A DNA stretch of 64,000 bases from Delphinapterus leucas (lineage: Eukaryota; Chordata; Mammalia; Artiodactyla; Monodontidae): positions 30,355,081 to 30,419,080 of the forward strand of contig NW_022098021.1 in assembly GCF_002288925.2 (NCBI RefSeq), written 5' to 3'. The notes beneath the pieces were generated by a model, which ran no database searches, was not told the origin of the DNA, and saw nothing but the letters and a program-made list of their open reading frames with translations. Below, piece after piece: positions 1-16,000 of the stretch. Each line of letters begins with the position of its first letter. Positions within the stretch are counted from its first letter, which is position 1. The position numbers were made by a program, and so were the translations under genes.

Positions 1-3000
1 TTGTCCACATACATGTACTGATTTTTAAAATTGTCAATTTATATAAGTCCATCTAAAGTAATAGAGGTGTGATAAAAATAATAATGAAAATGAAAGCTTT
101 GCCAAAATTGATAATAGACAATACTAGGTAAAGGAATAACTGAAAGTACTCATACATTGAATAGATTACTAAAAATAAGGATAAGTGTACTACTTCAGGG
201 CATGATGTGAGATCCCCTTGAGTTTATACTTTAAGAAGAACATATATTTAAAATAATAAAGATTAAAGAACCAACACTCCAGAAGCCAAAGCTTTCCAGA
301 TTTCTTCCTTGAATTTTACTGAGAACACCAGTGCTATGTTTTTGTTCCCTCTTTTCTTCTATAACATATTGAGATTTAAAAAAAAAACTAGGCTACATAA
401 AACTCCAGAGGTTAGGAAATACATCTCCTACTAGATTTGTTTTTGTGAGACATAACTCTGACTTTCTATATTTTGATTATTAAATTTATTTTCTGTTTTA
501 TACCCACACATATTTATATGAAAACATACATGAGTTTATATATTTGTATATATATTTTCAAAATTTGAATGACAAAAGCTTAAATTTTTTTAAAATTACA
601 CTTAGCCTATATCCACTAGAGTATCATTAACTTCTCCAATGTATTGTAATTGTGCCTGGAAATTGTACCAGGTTACTAGAAACTTGCCCTTGAAATTACA
701 AAATGTATCAACAATATATAATAATGCATTTTCACATAGATTTATTAGCACAAGAGTATTCAAAACCCATTAACAACTTAATTATTTCTATGCTCACGTG
801 ACAATATTTTATTAATCATCATTTTAAAACTTTTGAATGTTGAAAAGAATAAAAGAAGCAGCTTTTTAAAAAGCCATAATCCAAGTTATTTGTTTTTAGG
901 TTATGGGTAATATGTTTTTATGAATAGAGGCTACCTATTTTGCCTAATTTGTTTTTGGAATTGTGTTATGAATATAAATATGTACATTCATTTCAGTATA
1001 TTTATTACTTACATATCATCAGTTCATTTGAACACTCAATACATTTGTTAATACCATCAATGTTTGAGTGATTTGCTATCATTTTCTTCAGATGTAACCA
1101 ATTTTTCTCCGATATCAATTCAATATTGTTAAACTACTCAATTTTTCTTTAATAATACAGCACAGTTATTAACTCTGTCTGGGGGAGAACCTATGTGCCT
1201 AACGAATTACTTTAAAAAGAATTCAGATTTCTATTTGGATTCAAAGACATACTGAAGTTCAAATGAGTCAATAGTATGTTGCCATATAAATCCTTATTAA
1301 CATCTTCAAGGATAAATAGATATGATAGATAGTAATTAGTATGTTATCTATAATTTGCTTCTAATTTATTTAAGGGAGAGTAAAGGTAGTTTGTTCCCTT
1401 AGAACTGTTAAGTACCCCTTTATAATTGTGTTTATGCTCTTAATGTGCAATATCTATTAAAAATATTTGACAAGGTAGAAAACTCTACCTAGTAATAATT
1501 ATACTGATATATAAAGCATTACTGATGATTCAAAGTGGCATATATGTTTTCTATCCTCTTAAATATAGTTTACATGAAAGGATTCAATATTTATTTGTGC
1601 CAGACATTGTACATGGCACTAGGGAAAGAAATTATTCATGAAACAGACCTAAGTCCTGATCTTTTGTTGTTTACCTCAGTGGATGTTTGTGTTATTCAAA
1701 GCTCTTGGAACATCTAATTTGACTTTTTGTTAATGAAGCATACAAACAAAAGTGTTTTGTTAGTCTGAAAACACACCTTAGATCTACCATATGAAAATCA
1801 ATGAATATGTGAAAGTAAACTTTAAAAATTAGATGAGATAAAAATGTACCTATCTACAGCTGTGGAAGTTATAGGATGGAATTTTTATTCCCTTCATACA
1901 GATAAAAATATTGAGGAATGATATCCTGCATGGAATCCTTGAACAGAAAAATAACATGAGCTAAAAACTAAGGAAATGCAAATAAAGTATGGGCTTTATT
2001 GTATCAATATTGTTTCACTAATTGTGACAAATGTACTATATGAATGTAAGATGTTAAAAATAGGTGAGCTGGGTGTGAGACATAGGGAACTCTGTAGTAT
2101 CTTCTCAATTTTTCTGTAAATCTAAAACTGATCTAAAATTTTTAAGTTTATTTTAAAAATTAATAACTTTGGAAGAAATAAATTGAGGATACCAAATTGT
2201 GCAGAACTTTAGATGTTAACTCAAGTATTTGAGCATTTTTAATGATCAGTAGGAAGCCAAATATGTGGGCAGGAGCCTAACATAATTAATGTAGCTATTT
2301 AGGGACACCTTCTTCTACAACTGCACAAATTGTAGGATGGGAGTGGTGGCTTCCAGGAGAGCAATCTGATTCAGTAATTTCCCTATAAAGTGATAAAGGC
2401 AGAATTCATGTGGTGGTCAGTGTGAATGGAAAGATAAAGACTTGACACAATACAAATAAGTAATTAACAGTATTTGGCAGTTTATTGGATATGAAACCTA
2501 GCAGAGAAACAAAGTCTGGGTGATTTAGAGGAGAGATGTATAACATAATAAACTGAATATAGAATAAGAAAGTAATATGTAGTTTAGACTTAGAAATTAC
2601 AGTTGCTGGTGTTGTATTAGTTAGGGTAAAAGAAGATATATTTGAGTTCCCAAGGTTAAAAGAAAGTTTAATCATTTCCTCCAGGAATGTCTTATGGTTA
2701 AATAATCTGAAATCTTTTGAGCAATGAACAAGGAATGTCTGGAGTTTTTGAGCCCAGAATGTCACTGTGGTCTGTTTCACAACCTCTTGTTTTGTTTGTT
2801 TGTTTGTTTTGCGGTACGCGGGCCTCTCACTGTTGTGGCCTCTCCCGTTGTGGAGCACAGGCTCCGGACGCGCAGGCTCAGCGGCCATGGCTCACGGGCC
2901 CAGCCGCTCCGCGGCATGTGGGATCTTCCTGGACCTGGGCACGAACCTGTGTCCCCTGCATCGGCAGGCGGACTCTCAACCACTGCGCCACCAGGGAAGC

Positions 3001-6000
3001 CCTCGCAACCTCTTTTTGTCATGATAATGATTGTGCTTTTATTTTAAATGTTAACATTTTCTCAGAAGCACATAGTGAACTGTAACCTCTTAATGGATAA
3101 ACTAAGAATTAGAAGTAAAATAGGAAAATTTCCAGCTGCCAGATATCTCTTAATCAGTAATCTGTAATATGTATTCAGAATATTAATTAATGGTTATAAT
3201 AGAAGTCTAAGCATGGCACATTGCTCCAATTCCAAATTCATTTGACAAAATGAAATTTTTGCTGGTTAACTTTTATTTTATTCTCATTTACATTTCTACC
3301 CTTGAATATTAAAGGTAATTTTATGTTCTGTATTTCATAAGTGGAAAATAAATTACTTCTGAAACTTTTAAAGAAGGGTAAATGGTTGGAATTATCAAAT
3401 TTGAAAGTGACCCACAAAACACCAGTAATGACTTGAGAGAGAGCACTGAAACATATTCCCATTGTGTGGAACAGTCCCCTTGATGTCAATGAAGGCTCCT
3501 AGAATGTTTCTGTAGGCCTTTTGAAGTCTTCACATTAGAAATACCTGTTTGATTAAACACAATCTCAATTGGATTTAAATTTGCATTTTATAGACTTGAC
3601 TGACTCTTTAGGGTCATTCTTATTGAAAGAAACCAACTCTTCATTAACAAAAATTCTAAAATTGTTTCATCGAAAGAATAGCTATGCAGTAGTTCTCTGG
3701 GTGCGGGAGGGGGCTCACATTCATTGTTGATGTGTATTGTGCTTTTCATTTGGATTCAGTAAAGTATGACATAATTTTATGATTAAAATGGATAAAAGAT
3801 GTATACATTTGACTGCTACTTTGACCATGAATACCTGAAAAGAATAATGGGATTTTTGTCCACACAAGAGGATGGGTTACAGACTCTCTTGTGGTGCACT
3901 GTTCCCTTATATACCACCATTAGTATGTCTAAGGCTGAATCTGTGGAGGGAACCCCCTCAGGGAGGGAATCCTGGAGCATGATACATTATTTTCCCTAAT
4001 CAGGTTAAATATAATCAGGATGGTTAGAATCCCATGAGAGTATTTGGTCAGGATAAGCTGTGTAGAGAGAGATTGTTCATTTAGATCACTTATAGTGCAG
4101 TGGGGTACAGACAGCTTTGGAAATTTTTCCTTTGCTGAAAAAGCTTAGTCCATTCACTCCCCTACCCCTTTTCCATTTTCTCTGAAATCTTAGAGGTCAT
4201 GGGCTTCTCTTTTTGCACAATTAGGTAATTAGTGTATTTATTTATTTATATTTTCTCTTTTTTTAAATTTATTTTTTTATTGAAGTATAGTTCATTTACA
4301 ATGTTGTGTTTAATTTCTGCTGTACAGCAAAGTGATTCAGTTATACATATATATGTATTTCATATTCTTTTCCATTATGTTTTATTATAGGATATTGAAT
4401 ATAGTTCCTTGTGCTATACAGTAGGACCTGTTGTTTATCCATTCTATATATATTAGTTTGAATCTGCTATTCCCAAATTTCCAATCCATCCCTCCCCCAC
4501 TCCCCCTCCTTCTTGGCAACCAAGTCTTTTCTCTATGTCTGTGAGTCTGTTTCTGTTTCATAAATAACTTCATTTGTGTCATATTTTAGATTCCACATAT
4601 AAGTAATATCATGGTATTTGCCTTTCTCTGTCTGACTTATTTCACTTAATATGATAATCTCTAGTTCCATCCATGTTGTTGCAAATGGCATTATTTCATT
4701 CTTTTTTATGGCTGAGTAGTTTTCCATTGTATATATATACCACATCATCTTTATCCATTTATCTGCCAATGGACATTTAGGTTGCTTCCATGTCTTGGCT
4801 ATTGTAAATAGTACTGCTATGGACATAGAGGTGCATGTATCTTTTGGAATTATAGTTTGTCTGGATATATGCCCAGGAGTGGGATTTCAGGATCATATGG
4901 GGATTAGAGTTCTCTTCTACATTTTCACAGGGCAGGGACCAGGGTGAGGTCAGTGAGTCAGTTGCCTGAAGCATAGAATTCAAGAGGGCATCACAATTCT
5001 CAGGAATCCAGGTAAACTATATTCGAATGGAATACTTTTCAAGAATCAAGATTCAATACACAAACCATGATGAACAAAATATCAAAATTTTAGAGGTCAA
5101 TGCCATGCTGAGGCATCTTAGAGCCTGAGGCTAAAGGAAAAAATATGCTCCTTTTAATAGACACAAACTCATCAGTAGTATTTTCAAAAGATACCTTTTT
5201 GCTTATTTCAATTTTTATTGAGAGAATTACCATATTTGACCATTTCTCCTGTCCAAGGGATAATTTTGAATTAGCTTAAGCTGATGTAAAATTATAATAA
5301 ATTAGGTTTGGGTATAAATAAAATGTTTAAATTAAAAATAATACTGTGAATTTTTATACACCAAATTTTCAATTTTTCATTATTTTTTCAACTACCTTAA
5401 TGTTCTGGGAAAATTCACCATTGAAAAAATACACAAAATCGTGTATATTGGGGTGCACAAGTTTTCCTTTCCTTTTGCCTCAGGCTTCAATATGGCTCAT
5501 ATTGAATATGGCTGATACTGCTTTTTCACTTGCTTAGTTCAGAATTTTATATTAGTTAACTATTCATTTTTTTTGAATTTTATTTTTTTTATACAGCAGG
5601 TTCTTATTAGTTATCTATTTTATACATATTAAGTAGTTAGTGCATTTAAAAGTTCTTTGGGAAAAGTGTTTTTATACAGCAAGTATAATAAACTTTCCAT
5701 TTTTGTACTAATCAACACTTAATAACACAACTTTTATTTATCTATTTTTTGGTCAGGGAAAAGCAAGTTTAGTGACTATTATATCTGAGGCTGATCTTTC
5801 TCTTTAGTTCAAAATTTGTTTTTATTTTTTGCAAATACTACTGACATTTAATTATCAGTTACAGTTGCCTAAATATTTGCAGAAATGTTGTATATTATAT
5901 AAAGTTGCTTTAATATATCATCAAATACACAGGAGACTTGAAACTTTCTACAACTTCGTAATGGATGTTAGGTCAGGAATCAGTATACTCTGTTCTAGTC

Positions 6001-9000
6001 TTGGTTCAGTAGTATACCAGGTGCATATATGTGTCTTTGACTCTGACCTTAACTTGCTGGTTCTTAAATGCCTTATCTATAAATGGAAGGACCAAACCAG
6101 ATTATCTCTAATATACCTTACCACCATATAATGTTCTATTATACACAGACATAAGGAAACTGAAAAGTTTTGCCACTGTAAGACTGATTTTGCAGCCTCT
6201 ACTTGAATTCTGATGATTATTTTCTCAGTATAGAAATATGATTAATTTTACATAGGAAATAGTAATAAGAATTCATTAGACAGAGAATTTATTTGTACCA
6301 TCACAAATTCTCAGCAACCCTGTTGTTGCTAAATGGTAAGGACAATGACATATTAATAAATATTTCTGAGCAATAAGGTTCATTTACGTAACACGTTTTT
6401 ACTGAGTATTTATAATAAGCCAGATACATTGTAGAAAGAGTAGACAGGAGTCCTCATGGAGAATATGGCTTTCTAGCCACCATACAAAAAAAATGGGGCA
6501 GTAGAGCCATGAAGAAAATGAGGAAGTACAGCCAGGTAGCTCTCTGGAGAAGAGTTCCAAGCAGAGAGAATGACCAGTGCAGTTCCTGCTAGTCTGATGT
6601 ATTGAATAAAAAGCACAAATTCCAACACGGCTAGGGCAGAGGAGGTGAGTTTGAGGCAAAGGATGTGGCAGATAAGGAGGAGAGAAGATGGTAGATGGAC
6701 AGTATTAGGACCATAATGGAGAGGACACAATTCCTGCTTATTTATCTTACTGATGATGCTTATGATCTGTTTATTGAAAGAATCATTGAAATAGGGTTCT
6801 CTTATAGTAAAATACAAAACTTTTGTGGGAATTATAGATTATAATGAAACTTGCCTGGAGATTAACTTTGTAAACATATTTGTATAGTTTCTCGTTAGGT
6901 GTCTTTGAATGTATCTGTCTATCTCTATTTCTGTCTATATCTGTATCTATACCTATATCCCTTAACACCTAGCAATATATATTGAACAAATCCCTGATCA
7001 CTTAATTTCTTCAAAATAAGTAGTCTGATTCATCTCAGCATTTAAACTCAAAATTCAAAACTCTGGTTGAACAATTCTTTATTGAAGCATAATTCTATTT
7101 TGGGAAAATTTTACGTAACACACATACACACATATTTTATAAATATTTTAATAAATAATGGGCTATTTCAGTGATCTCACGGGCAACATACTGTTGAAGA
7201 TATCTTTTACAATAATATCATTTATTATTTTCCTAAGAAGTGATCCTAGGAGCAAATTATTGTTTCAGAGAATATAAATGTTTCTTAAAGTTCTTGATAA
7301 AAAATGAAACTTTATAGAATTTAAAATAAAATTAATAAGCTATAGATTTCTCAAATTTTTCACATGCAAAACCTGCCCATTTTCGATGATATCCATAAAG
7401 GAAATAGTCTGAAGGAAATATAACTAGTTTTTCATATTTAACTAGGTTTCAAGAATCATGTATGAAAAAATAATTCTTTTAATATTTAGACCAGCATCTT
7501 AACCATATTCCTGCTGTTTTTTTTTATTATATTGTTTGTATTATTTGGGCAAAAATGTTTTCACAAATTAGTTTTAAGAATTATTATAATATCAGCTTAG
7601 TGTAATAGAATTTAGGGGATTGTGTTCAAAGGTTCTTTATCCAATTAGAATGTAAAGAGATCATTGAATGAAATAAGAGACTTTAATTTTTAGATACGGC
7701 AGTTTAGAAAACCTAAAATTGTTACCATAATATTCTTGAAGGAATATACCTTGTTTTATCAAATTATGCAACTGAAACTGAATGAAAAAAGTGAAGATGA
7801 CTAAAATCATTAAGTTTTAGTAGGTGAGAAATATATTTAGTATGATGTATCTATGATCAGAGAATTTGACTTCTGAGTAAAACTGAAAATACTCCTTGGT
7901 AGACTAAAAAATGATTCAATGCATGAGCCATAATACAAATCCTTATAATACATATCCAAATAGCATCATTTATGTGTGATGTGTAAATTGTGAAGTCTTT
8001 ACCTCTTACCAGATACAGTCTTCAAAATAATCTAACCAGAGCATGTTCACTAATTGCATTACTCTAACTAGCTATATTGTATGCCCTTCATTACAGGTAT
8101 AGTATAACTATATAACCTTTGAAAATGGTGTCCCTTGTGATTTTTAAATGCAGTATCAGTATTTTGGCAGAATCACTTTTTAGGCAGTTAAGTTCAATTC
8201 ATTTGAGTTAAAAACTACATCTTCTGAAAAAATGTCTGCAATACCCTTTTAATTTTCATCTTCTCTTTCTTATTGGAGTTATAATAAATTAATTATTCTT
8301 TGGTGACTACTTGCCAAATCATTAATCAAAAATGTTTCTCAAATTGAATACTGAGAAATTATGGGCAAATATTTAAATATTACAGCAAAATTCTATTAAA
8401 TGAATAAACTAGAAAGAACATGAAAAATATTTTGTTCATTTGAAATGAACTTCATTCACTCATTGATTCATAACCACTTTAATAGCACTTAGTGACAGAA
8501 TTTAATGGGATGACCATACTATTTACTATCCAATATGGCTCATTTTTTCAGAATGAAAGGGGCATTTTTAATACTTTACTGAGAAGATTTTTCAGGACAA
8601 ATATGAATTTATGGTCAGCCTAATATACAGGAATTTTTTAAATAATGGGATAAAAAGTGATTATGTAGGAAAATCAAAATATAAGTAGAATAGAGAGATA
8701 AAAAATTGAGAAGTAAAAATTGTTCTATTTTGCTCCTCTATGATTATTTTTTTAAATGTTGACGTTTTCAACATTTGCATTTTAATTTTTAATCAGAATA
8801 ATAGCTTTTTCGTTACTCATAGATGTAGAATGTGTACACATCAATTAAAAGTTTAATAGCTTTACAAAAAGCTTTACACATTTCCCTATGTCTTTAGAAG
8901 TGAAAATGGGTGGTTTGAAAGGGAATCCATGAGAAAAAAAATTATTTAGAATTTAATTCATAGATAAAATGTCATGTCTAGAATAATTTTATCTGCTACC

Positions 9001-10003
9001 AAAGTGAAAGTATATTGTCCTTACATAGTTTGTCTTTGCCTAAGTCAATACACATATTAATATTATGCCAACTAATAAGGGTAATTTATTTTTGAATTAA
9101 AGGCAAACATTTATTTGAATGCATATGAGACTTTCTTTGAATATATGCTATAGTTTATTAAATTTTAATACAAATAAACCAATTTAAGGTGACTTATTGT
9201 TTAATAAATGCCAGTGAGAACAGGAAGTTAAAAGGCTTATAAAATTCAGGAAGATAATTTCAACTTGATAATATTTCATGATGAAGACTGATAAAATTTT
9301 CTCTTATGATTTTGCTTCATCCTCTATTTTATTGTATCCAGACATTGATATTTAGCATTTTTATGTTTTGAATAACAGTTTTATGCTTATTGCTAAATTG
9401 TCTGCAATTTTATGGATACATAAATGAGAGATCCTCCCTTTCTCTGCCATGCCCAGGAAGCATGCTGGCAGTTTTCATTTCCATACATCAATTGAATGTT
9501 TCTTTAACTAGCTGCTCTCTTGGTTTACCAGCAATTAAATTTCTTTGTATTAGTTTACTTTTAACTATTTTAGTATTATAATATCTTTTGAGGTTAACTA
9601 GGCTGATATTTGGTAATCTTATTTACATTGAAATAAGATGTTCAAAGCCTTTTATTAAAATGAGTTAAAATAAACCATGAACTGTTTCAGCTACTTCTAG
9701 AGTAACTTAAATATAACATTTTATTTAATATAAAAGAATTACTTCTGGGAATTCTAAAATGATGTATGTATTTCATACCTGTTTGGAACATCTCTAAAAA
9801 TAGCAGTATTAGATGAAATAATCTAGAATGGAGGGGAAGAACACAGGTTAACTTGTATTTTAACATTCACTTATTCTAGATTATTACTTTTCTATTTTGT
9901 TTTATTTTTAGACCCCTTTTCAAAGAGGAGAAAAAAAACCTTTAATTTTTCCAACTCAGATTATAAAAGTAAATCTCACTTTCAAAATGACTATTTCAAA
10001 TTG

Positions 10004-10042
<39 letters not shown>

Positions 10043-13000
10043 AACATATATTTGGCAGTAAGGTGATCTGTATGATGCAGTCTGAATTTACATGAACTTG
10101 TTTTACAGTCAAATTATTTTATGTTCATTTCTCTCATAAATAAACAGATATACGTTTAAGAACTTTAAGGATTTCTTCAGTTGAAGAAATAGTGTCATTC
10201 AAATGTATTAGCTTTCCCATAGCCAAAAAGAAATCCATGCTGCAGCTTGGATTGAGGCTACAGTTCCTGACGCTTCATCTCAAGGGATGTGTCTGTTGTC
10301 AGCACTTCCACTTTAAGATATTTCCACAATTTTCAGGTACCAAGAAAGCTAGTGCTCTTAAAGTAGTAAAGGTGAACACTGGAATTCAGATCGACATTTT
10401 CTTCTATTTCAATATGATAACTCATTGCTAACTGAAATAATATTTAAAGTAATTTTTTTTAAAAAGAAAACATACATTCACTTTCATATTTTCTCAAATA
10501 ATATTCAAATTTCAAGATTCAGACCTACTAAAATTTTTGCATTGCTTTTTCATATTTTATTTTTTTAAGTTTCAGCATATTACTAGAGGAATTGCAGGTA
10601 GATCAGAGTGGATTCTGTGTATTGTATTCAGCAATAGTGAATGAAATCAAATTGCCCAAAAACACTTGGATTTATTACTTTAAATATGGTGAGGAACACA
10701 ATACTTCAACATTGGTAATTGCTTTATTTAAAAATTTTCAGCTACACAGAAAAATCTTTTAAGAAGGGTTAAACTATTATATGGCACTTTATTCCAGTCA
10801 AATAGTACTTTTCTTAATTATATAAGGTATTTTATGCTGCTTTTCTCACATTTTGTGATCTCTTATTGTCTTTGGAAGGTGTACATGTCAGAGAAAAACT
10901 AACGCAGTTTTATATATCCCTGATTTAAGAAGAAAACCTAAAAAACTATTAAGTTTTTGCAGTTTTATATCCAATATTCTTTTATAACAATTCAAGCCTT
11001 GTCTTCAGAGACCAATTAAAGTCAAAATAGTCTGTAAGAATACTTCCAATTTATAAACTGTAGATACATAAATTTTAGAGATCATATTGCAGCATTCAGT
11101 GATTTTTTTTTTTTAGGCAATCTACATAAAGAATGGCATATCAGGGAGGTCCAGATAATTGATGGCAACAGGTCTTGGATATTTCTTTTTTTTTTTTTTT
11201 AGGAGTTTATTAATTATTTATTTTTGCTGTGTTGGGTCTTCGTTTCTGTGCAAGGGCTTTCTCTAGTTGTCGCAAGCGGGGGCCACTCTTCATCGCGGTG
11301 CGCGGGCCTCTCACTATCGCGGCCTCTCTTGTTGCAGGGCACAGGCTCCAAACGCGCAGGCTCAGTAGTTGTGGCTCACAGGCCTAGTTGCTCCGCGGCA
11401 TGTGGGATCCTCCCAGACCAGGGCTCGAACCCGTGTCCCCTGCATTAGCAGGTAGATTCTCAACCACTGCACCAGGGAAGCCCTGGATATTTCATAGCCA
11501 AGTTTTAAGGTTTTTTTTCCAGATCAAGGTAGATGCAAAATTAAATCAATCCTACCTTGATGTGGCAAAAGTTGACTCAATTATTAAGATGGGAATGCTA
11601 GAAGTAGGTAACAAGTCCAAGTATATAAATCATATGCTATGTTGTCTCAGCAAAAGATGTTTGTTGTTAAAAATGCCTGAGGGAGAAGGGTTATTTCTGC
11701 AATAGATTTTAGGGCACAATCTAATTGCTACATTATAATAGCTACCTTCTTATCTGTAGAATTATGTCAGCAATGCCTTGCATCTTTACCATAGAGAACA
11801 ATTGTTAGAATCCAATAAATAATGAATATGAAAATGTTTCGATGAGAATGAAGGACTTTCTTCCTGTTCAATCTTGCTCTTACATGCCAGGATTTATCGT
11901 TTGAAAAGTGTATGTCCAGTATTAGGAAAAGTGTTATGAAGCATTAGCTAACTCAGAATTTAGAAGCAAGTTTTTAACCTTCCAAAATGAAATCTGTGCA
12001 AATTCATGTATTGTTGAATAAACACACTTAATACTAATTTCAGTCCCTAAAATAAAATCTATAATGGTAAATTTATATTTTTACATGTCCTGAAATGAAA
12101 TCTCTCCTCTTGAGATCAGCATTTGATTATTTAAAAATTTTTAACCTTTTAAAAAAAATTTTGCTGCAAACTGAAAAACAGTAACAATATATAGTAGTAT
12201 AATTGCTCCATTTTAATAGAGTCTATTTTTCCACAGTCCTCAGAGAGCTCCTATATAGGCCATTGCCAGATGTATCATTCTAGAGTATATTAATCAAGGA
12301 TCTGAATCAGGATGACAACTCCTGTGTGTTGAAAGAGCTGGGTCAGCATGTTTCTGTGATTCCCTGATGTGAAATAGAAAGATATTGGCCCTTTGTGCTA
12401 TATAGACTTTAGTGTTTTCTATTTTATTAACCGCTTGATTACTGCTAAGTGTACCTGCTAAGTAGGACACATTTTTTTCCAGTAAGTGAAAGTCTTATTG
12501 TACAGTTGAATATAATTTTTAGAAAAGTTTTCCACTGGCTGCAAAAAAGTGAAATAAACTATGTTTTTCCTTTCCAAATACATTAAAATCAAGTGTATGG
12601 AAAGCAAGGGAAAGTTGAGTTCCCTTTTATCTATTATAGAATATCTGGTATAAAACAATGGCTCCAAGTATGTTGATAATTTACATCTTAAAAAATTAAC
12701 TAACTCATAACAAAGAGGGACATGATGGGGTTTAGTTTGTTTGTAAGTCATTGCCTCTTATTAGCAATTCTAGCCTAATTCCTAGAATCTGACACGCTGC
12801 CAGAAGCAGAGCTTTTACGTAAAAACATACAAGATAAGGTTGAGATTACAAATAGAAGAAAAGTAAGAAAGAAAGAAATAAAAAAAAAGAAAGAAAGAAG
12901 AAAGAAGGAAGGAAGGAAGGAAGGAAAGAAGGAAGGAAGGGAGGGAGGGAGGGAAAGGAAGGGAAAATATTGGTTTCTAAAAGTAAATTATGTCTTCAGG

Positions 13001-16000
13001 GGAAATTGTATTTACTACAATTATTTTGAGGAAAATAACCCATTATTAAGTTATAGTCTGCTGATTATTATTTTTCCCATCAAAGTAATCTTCTCTGCAG
13101 TATGGTTAATTTTGGATAGAAAAATGAGGTTAAATTTAAGAATTATGGACCAGTGCATTGGAATACATATCTGCCATTTACCACCTTCTCTACTTTGTAT
13201 CCAACCCTTTACATATATCAACACTGTCCTCACAGATAAATACCTCTGTAATTTAAATGTAAATCTCAGGTTACCAAAGAAGAGATTATGGCTCAGCAGT
13301 TATTCTTGTACTTAAGTCTGCTCAAGATATCTGTTTTGTTTCATGAAGAAATAGACATGAAGCAGAAAGCCTGGGTTCTGGCTTATTTTTGCCACTTGTC
13401 CCTTTAACTCTAGATTTCAGGGCTGTCTTTTGAAATTCAGAACTAATAACAACTGCCCCAACTTCTTTAAAGATGAAGTTTAATGTATTGATGTATGTAA
13501 ACACAGTTTAAACTCTATACATATATGATGTTATTATAACAACTGTTCTTAGCAAGAAATAGGAATAGATGGTTGATTTTTATATTTTATTTTTAATTAT
13601 TATTTTGGTTTTCCAGACCTGTTAGCATTTTATGAAAATACTATCTTGATTCTAGAATACAAAAAGAAGACCACAGATTGTATAAAATTATTTAAATCTT
13701 CAGTTTTAGAGGGCCAGATTCTCCTTACTTTATACATCTTCAAAACAGTAACTTTGCAATTTTATATAAACTAATTGTATTTAGTCCTAAAATTTTAAGA
13801 AATAAACCATAAAAACTGAACGGAGAAACATATGAAAATAGAATATCAATAGAAAATGTCAATGTTACTATATATAGATTATTTTAACAAAGGAAAATAT
13901 ACATATATACTTTTTGTAAACAAAAACATGAAAATAATTGGACTGTTTTTAATTGCCTTAGAATTATTTGTACTCTATCTTAAACTGTATCCACCAAAAT
14001 ACACTACATATTTCAAAGCATTAATAGTGACATTTAAATTTATTTTTCTCATTTACACTGGGTAATGGAAGCTAGCAGTTCTCTATCTTAAGCAAAGTAT
14101 AAGATGTTACACATTTTGAGTATTAACAATAAAGATTAGATAGGAATTATAAATTGAAATTCATGATAAGGAAAAAAAATTCCTTCTACATGGCAGTGAA
14201 ACTGCTAAAGTTTTTTATGTTGTTAGTATGAGAAAGGAATCAGATATGAAGGTTGGCAGTGTTTTTACCTACTTAAATTCCTCCCACATTCACAGTTGAT
14301 TGACACTCTCAACAAACTGATAATTGCCCACTTTATTTGTTTAAATAATTCTTAATTTTTTTTGGATTTTAAAGTAGACTTGAAGAAATCATTAGGAAAT
14401 ACTTGCATCAAGTGTAATCATTTGTGTGTGATATTTTATCATTTATTTATCTATTTATTATTAAAATTCTACTTTTTTAGAGCAATAATTTGATTTTTTT
14501 TTTAAGATGGGAGAATCCATCTCTTAAGGAGACAGTCTCCCATTTTTTTAGGCACCTGCTTACATTTTCAGATGGCTCTCTCCCCATTGAGCTGTATGTA
14601 CTTATTTTTATTAAGTGAAAACCCCATGAATACAGGCTCATTTTCCACTCTTTCTAGAATGTAATGGCTATACAGAGTAGTTCTTATTTATTCATGAAAT
14701 AAAATGATTTTTATGCATATTAGCCATATTGCAGAACTGCAATTTAGCAAAATTTTGCATGAGTGTTTTGTGCTAGAAATCAAAGATACTTTTTTTATTC
14801 CTGAAGAGATGTGAGTTTTTTAACCTACCTTTTTAGATTTATGTTAGTTAACATGTTTAACATCTAATATATACAACTTATATAGAAAAAATGCAAAGAT
14901 CTTGCCAAACAAGCAAAATAGGGAAAATCATGTTAAAAAGCTAGTTGTCTCGTATTTCTAACATGAATAGCTCTGTTATCTTCTATGCTATATATTTAGG
15001 TTTATTATAACATGTTCCTACCAAAAGTGAACTATGAAAAAGGTGTTACCAAATTACAAGATGATAAGAATGATTGCCTTTATATCCTCTTACATAGTAT
15101 CAAAGTCAAATATTCTAGAATGTTGTTTTTTAAAAAAAGTCGTATAATACTAATAATGAAATGAAACACAGAGTCAATATGTTTAGCATCCTCATCCTAT
15201 AGCTCAAAACAAAAGTGATTGTTTTTAAGTCTACAAAGAGAGTTGGAAAAGGGGTCAGAATCAACATAGAATCAAGACTCTAAGTCTGGGGTACTTCAGA
15301 TTAAATGAATTTAAAATATCTTTTGTTATATGAAATCAAATAGATAATAATTCTACTTTGGATTTTCATCATTCTTTTAAGTATATTAAAATATAGTTTA
15401 GTATTCCATATATTCTTCAGTTTCTTCCATGGATAAATGAGTCACAGCAATGGAGCATCTAAATTCAATGACACTAAACACCCGTAATCTTGGTAAAGCA
15501 GTAAAATGTATATTTTGGGGTAACAGTGTACACAAAGATTTCATCAAGTGGATTTTTACCTTGACCTGATGTATTTTGTGACATCATAGACAGATAAAAT
15601 GTTCTGAATTTATTGAATTATTGCATTTCTTATATAAAAATTGGAGAGACTATATAGAGGGAAACATATAAAAAGAGGAGAGGGTTTTTTGTTTATTTTA
15701 TTTATTTTTTAATAACAGAAGATCCTTTGTTCATATGCTTATTTTCAGAACCATTACTGGGAGATAGATACTTGTGGGAACAAACTTTTCTTATTGACCC
15801 GTTAGAGAAATTGAGGCTACAGAGCATATAGATGTATAGAGTCACAGTTTTGAAGTGAAATCAAGGTTCAAATATTGGTCTTTAGTGGATTATAAATATC
15901 ATACTGCTTTAATCTTCCTGATAAATTGATGCTGATTACAGGGTTCTGATAATTATTCCTGCTCACATTATTGAAAATACCAACAGCATATTATTTTCCA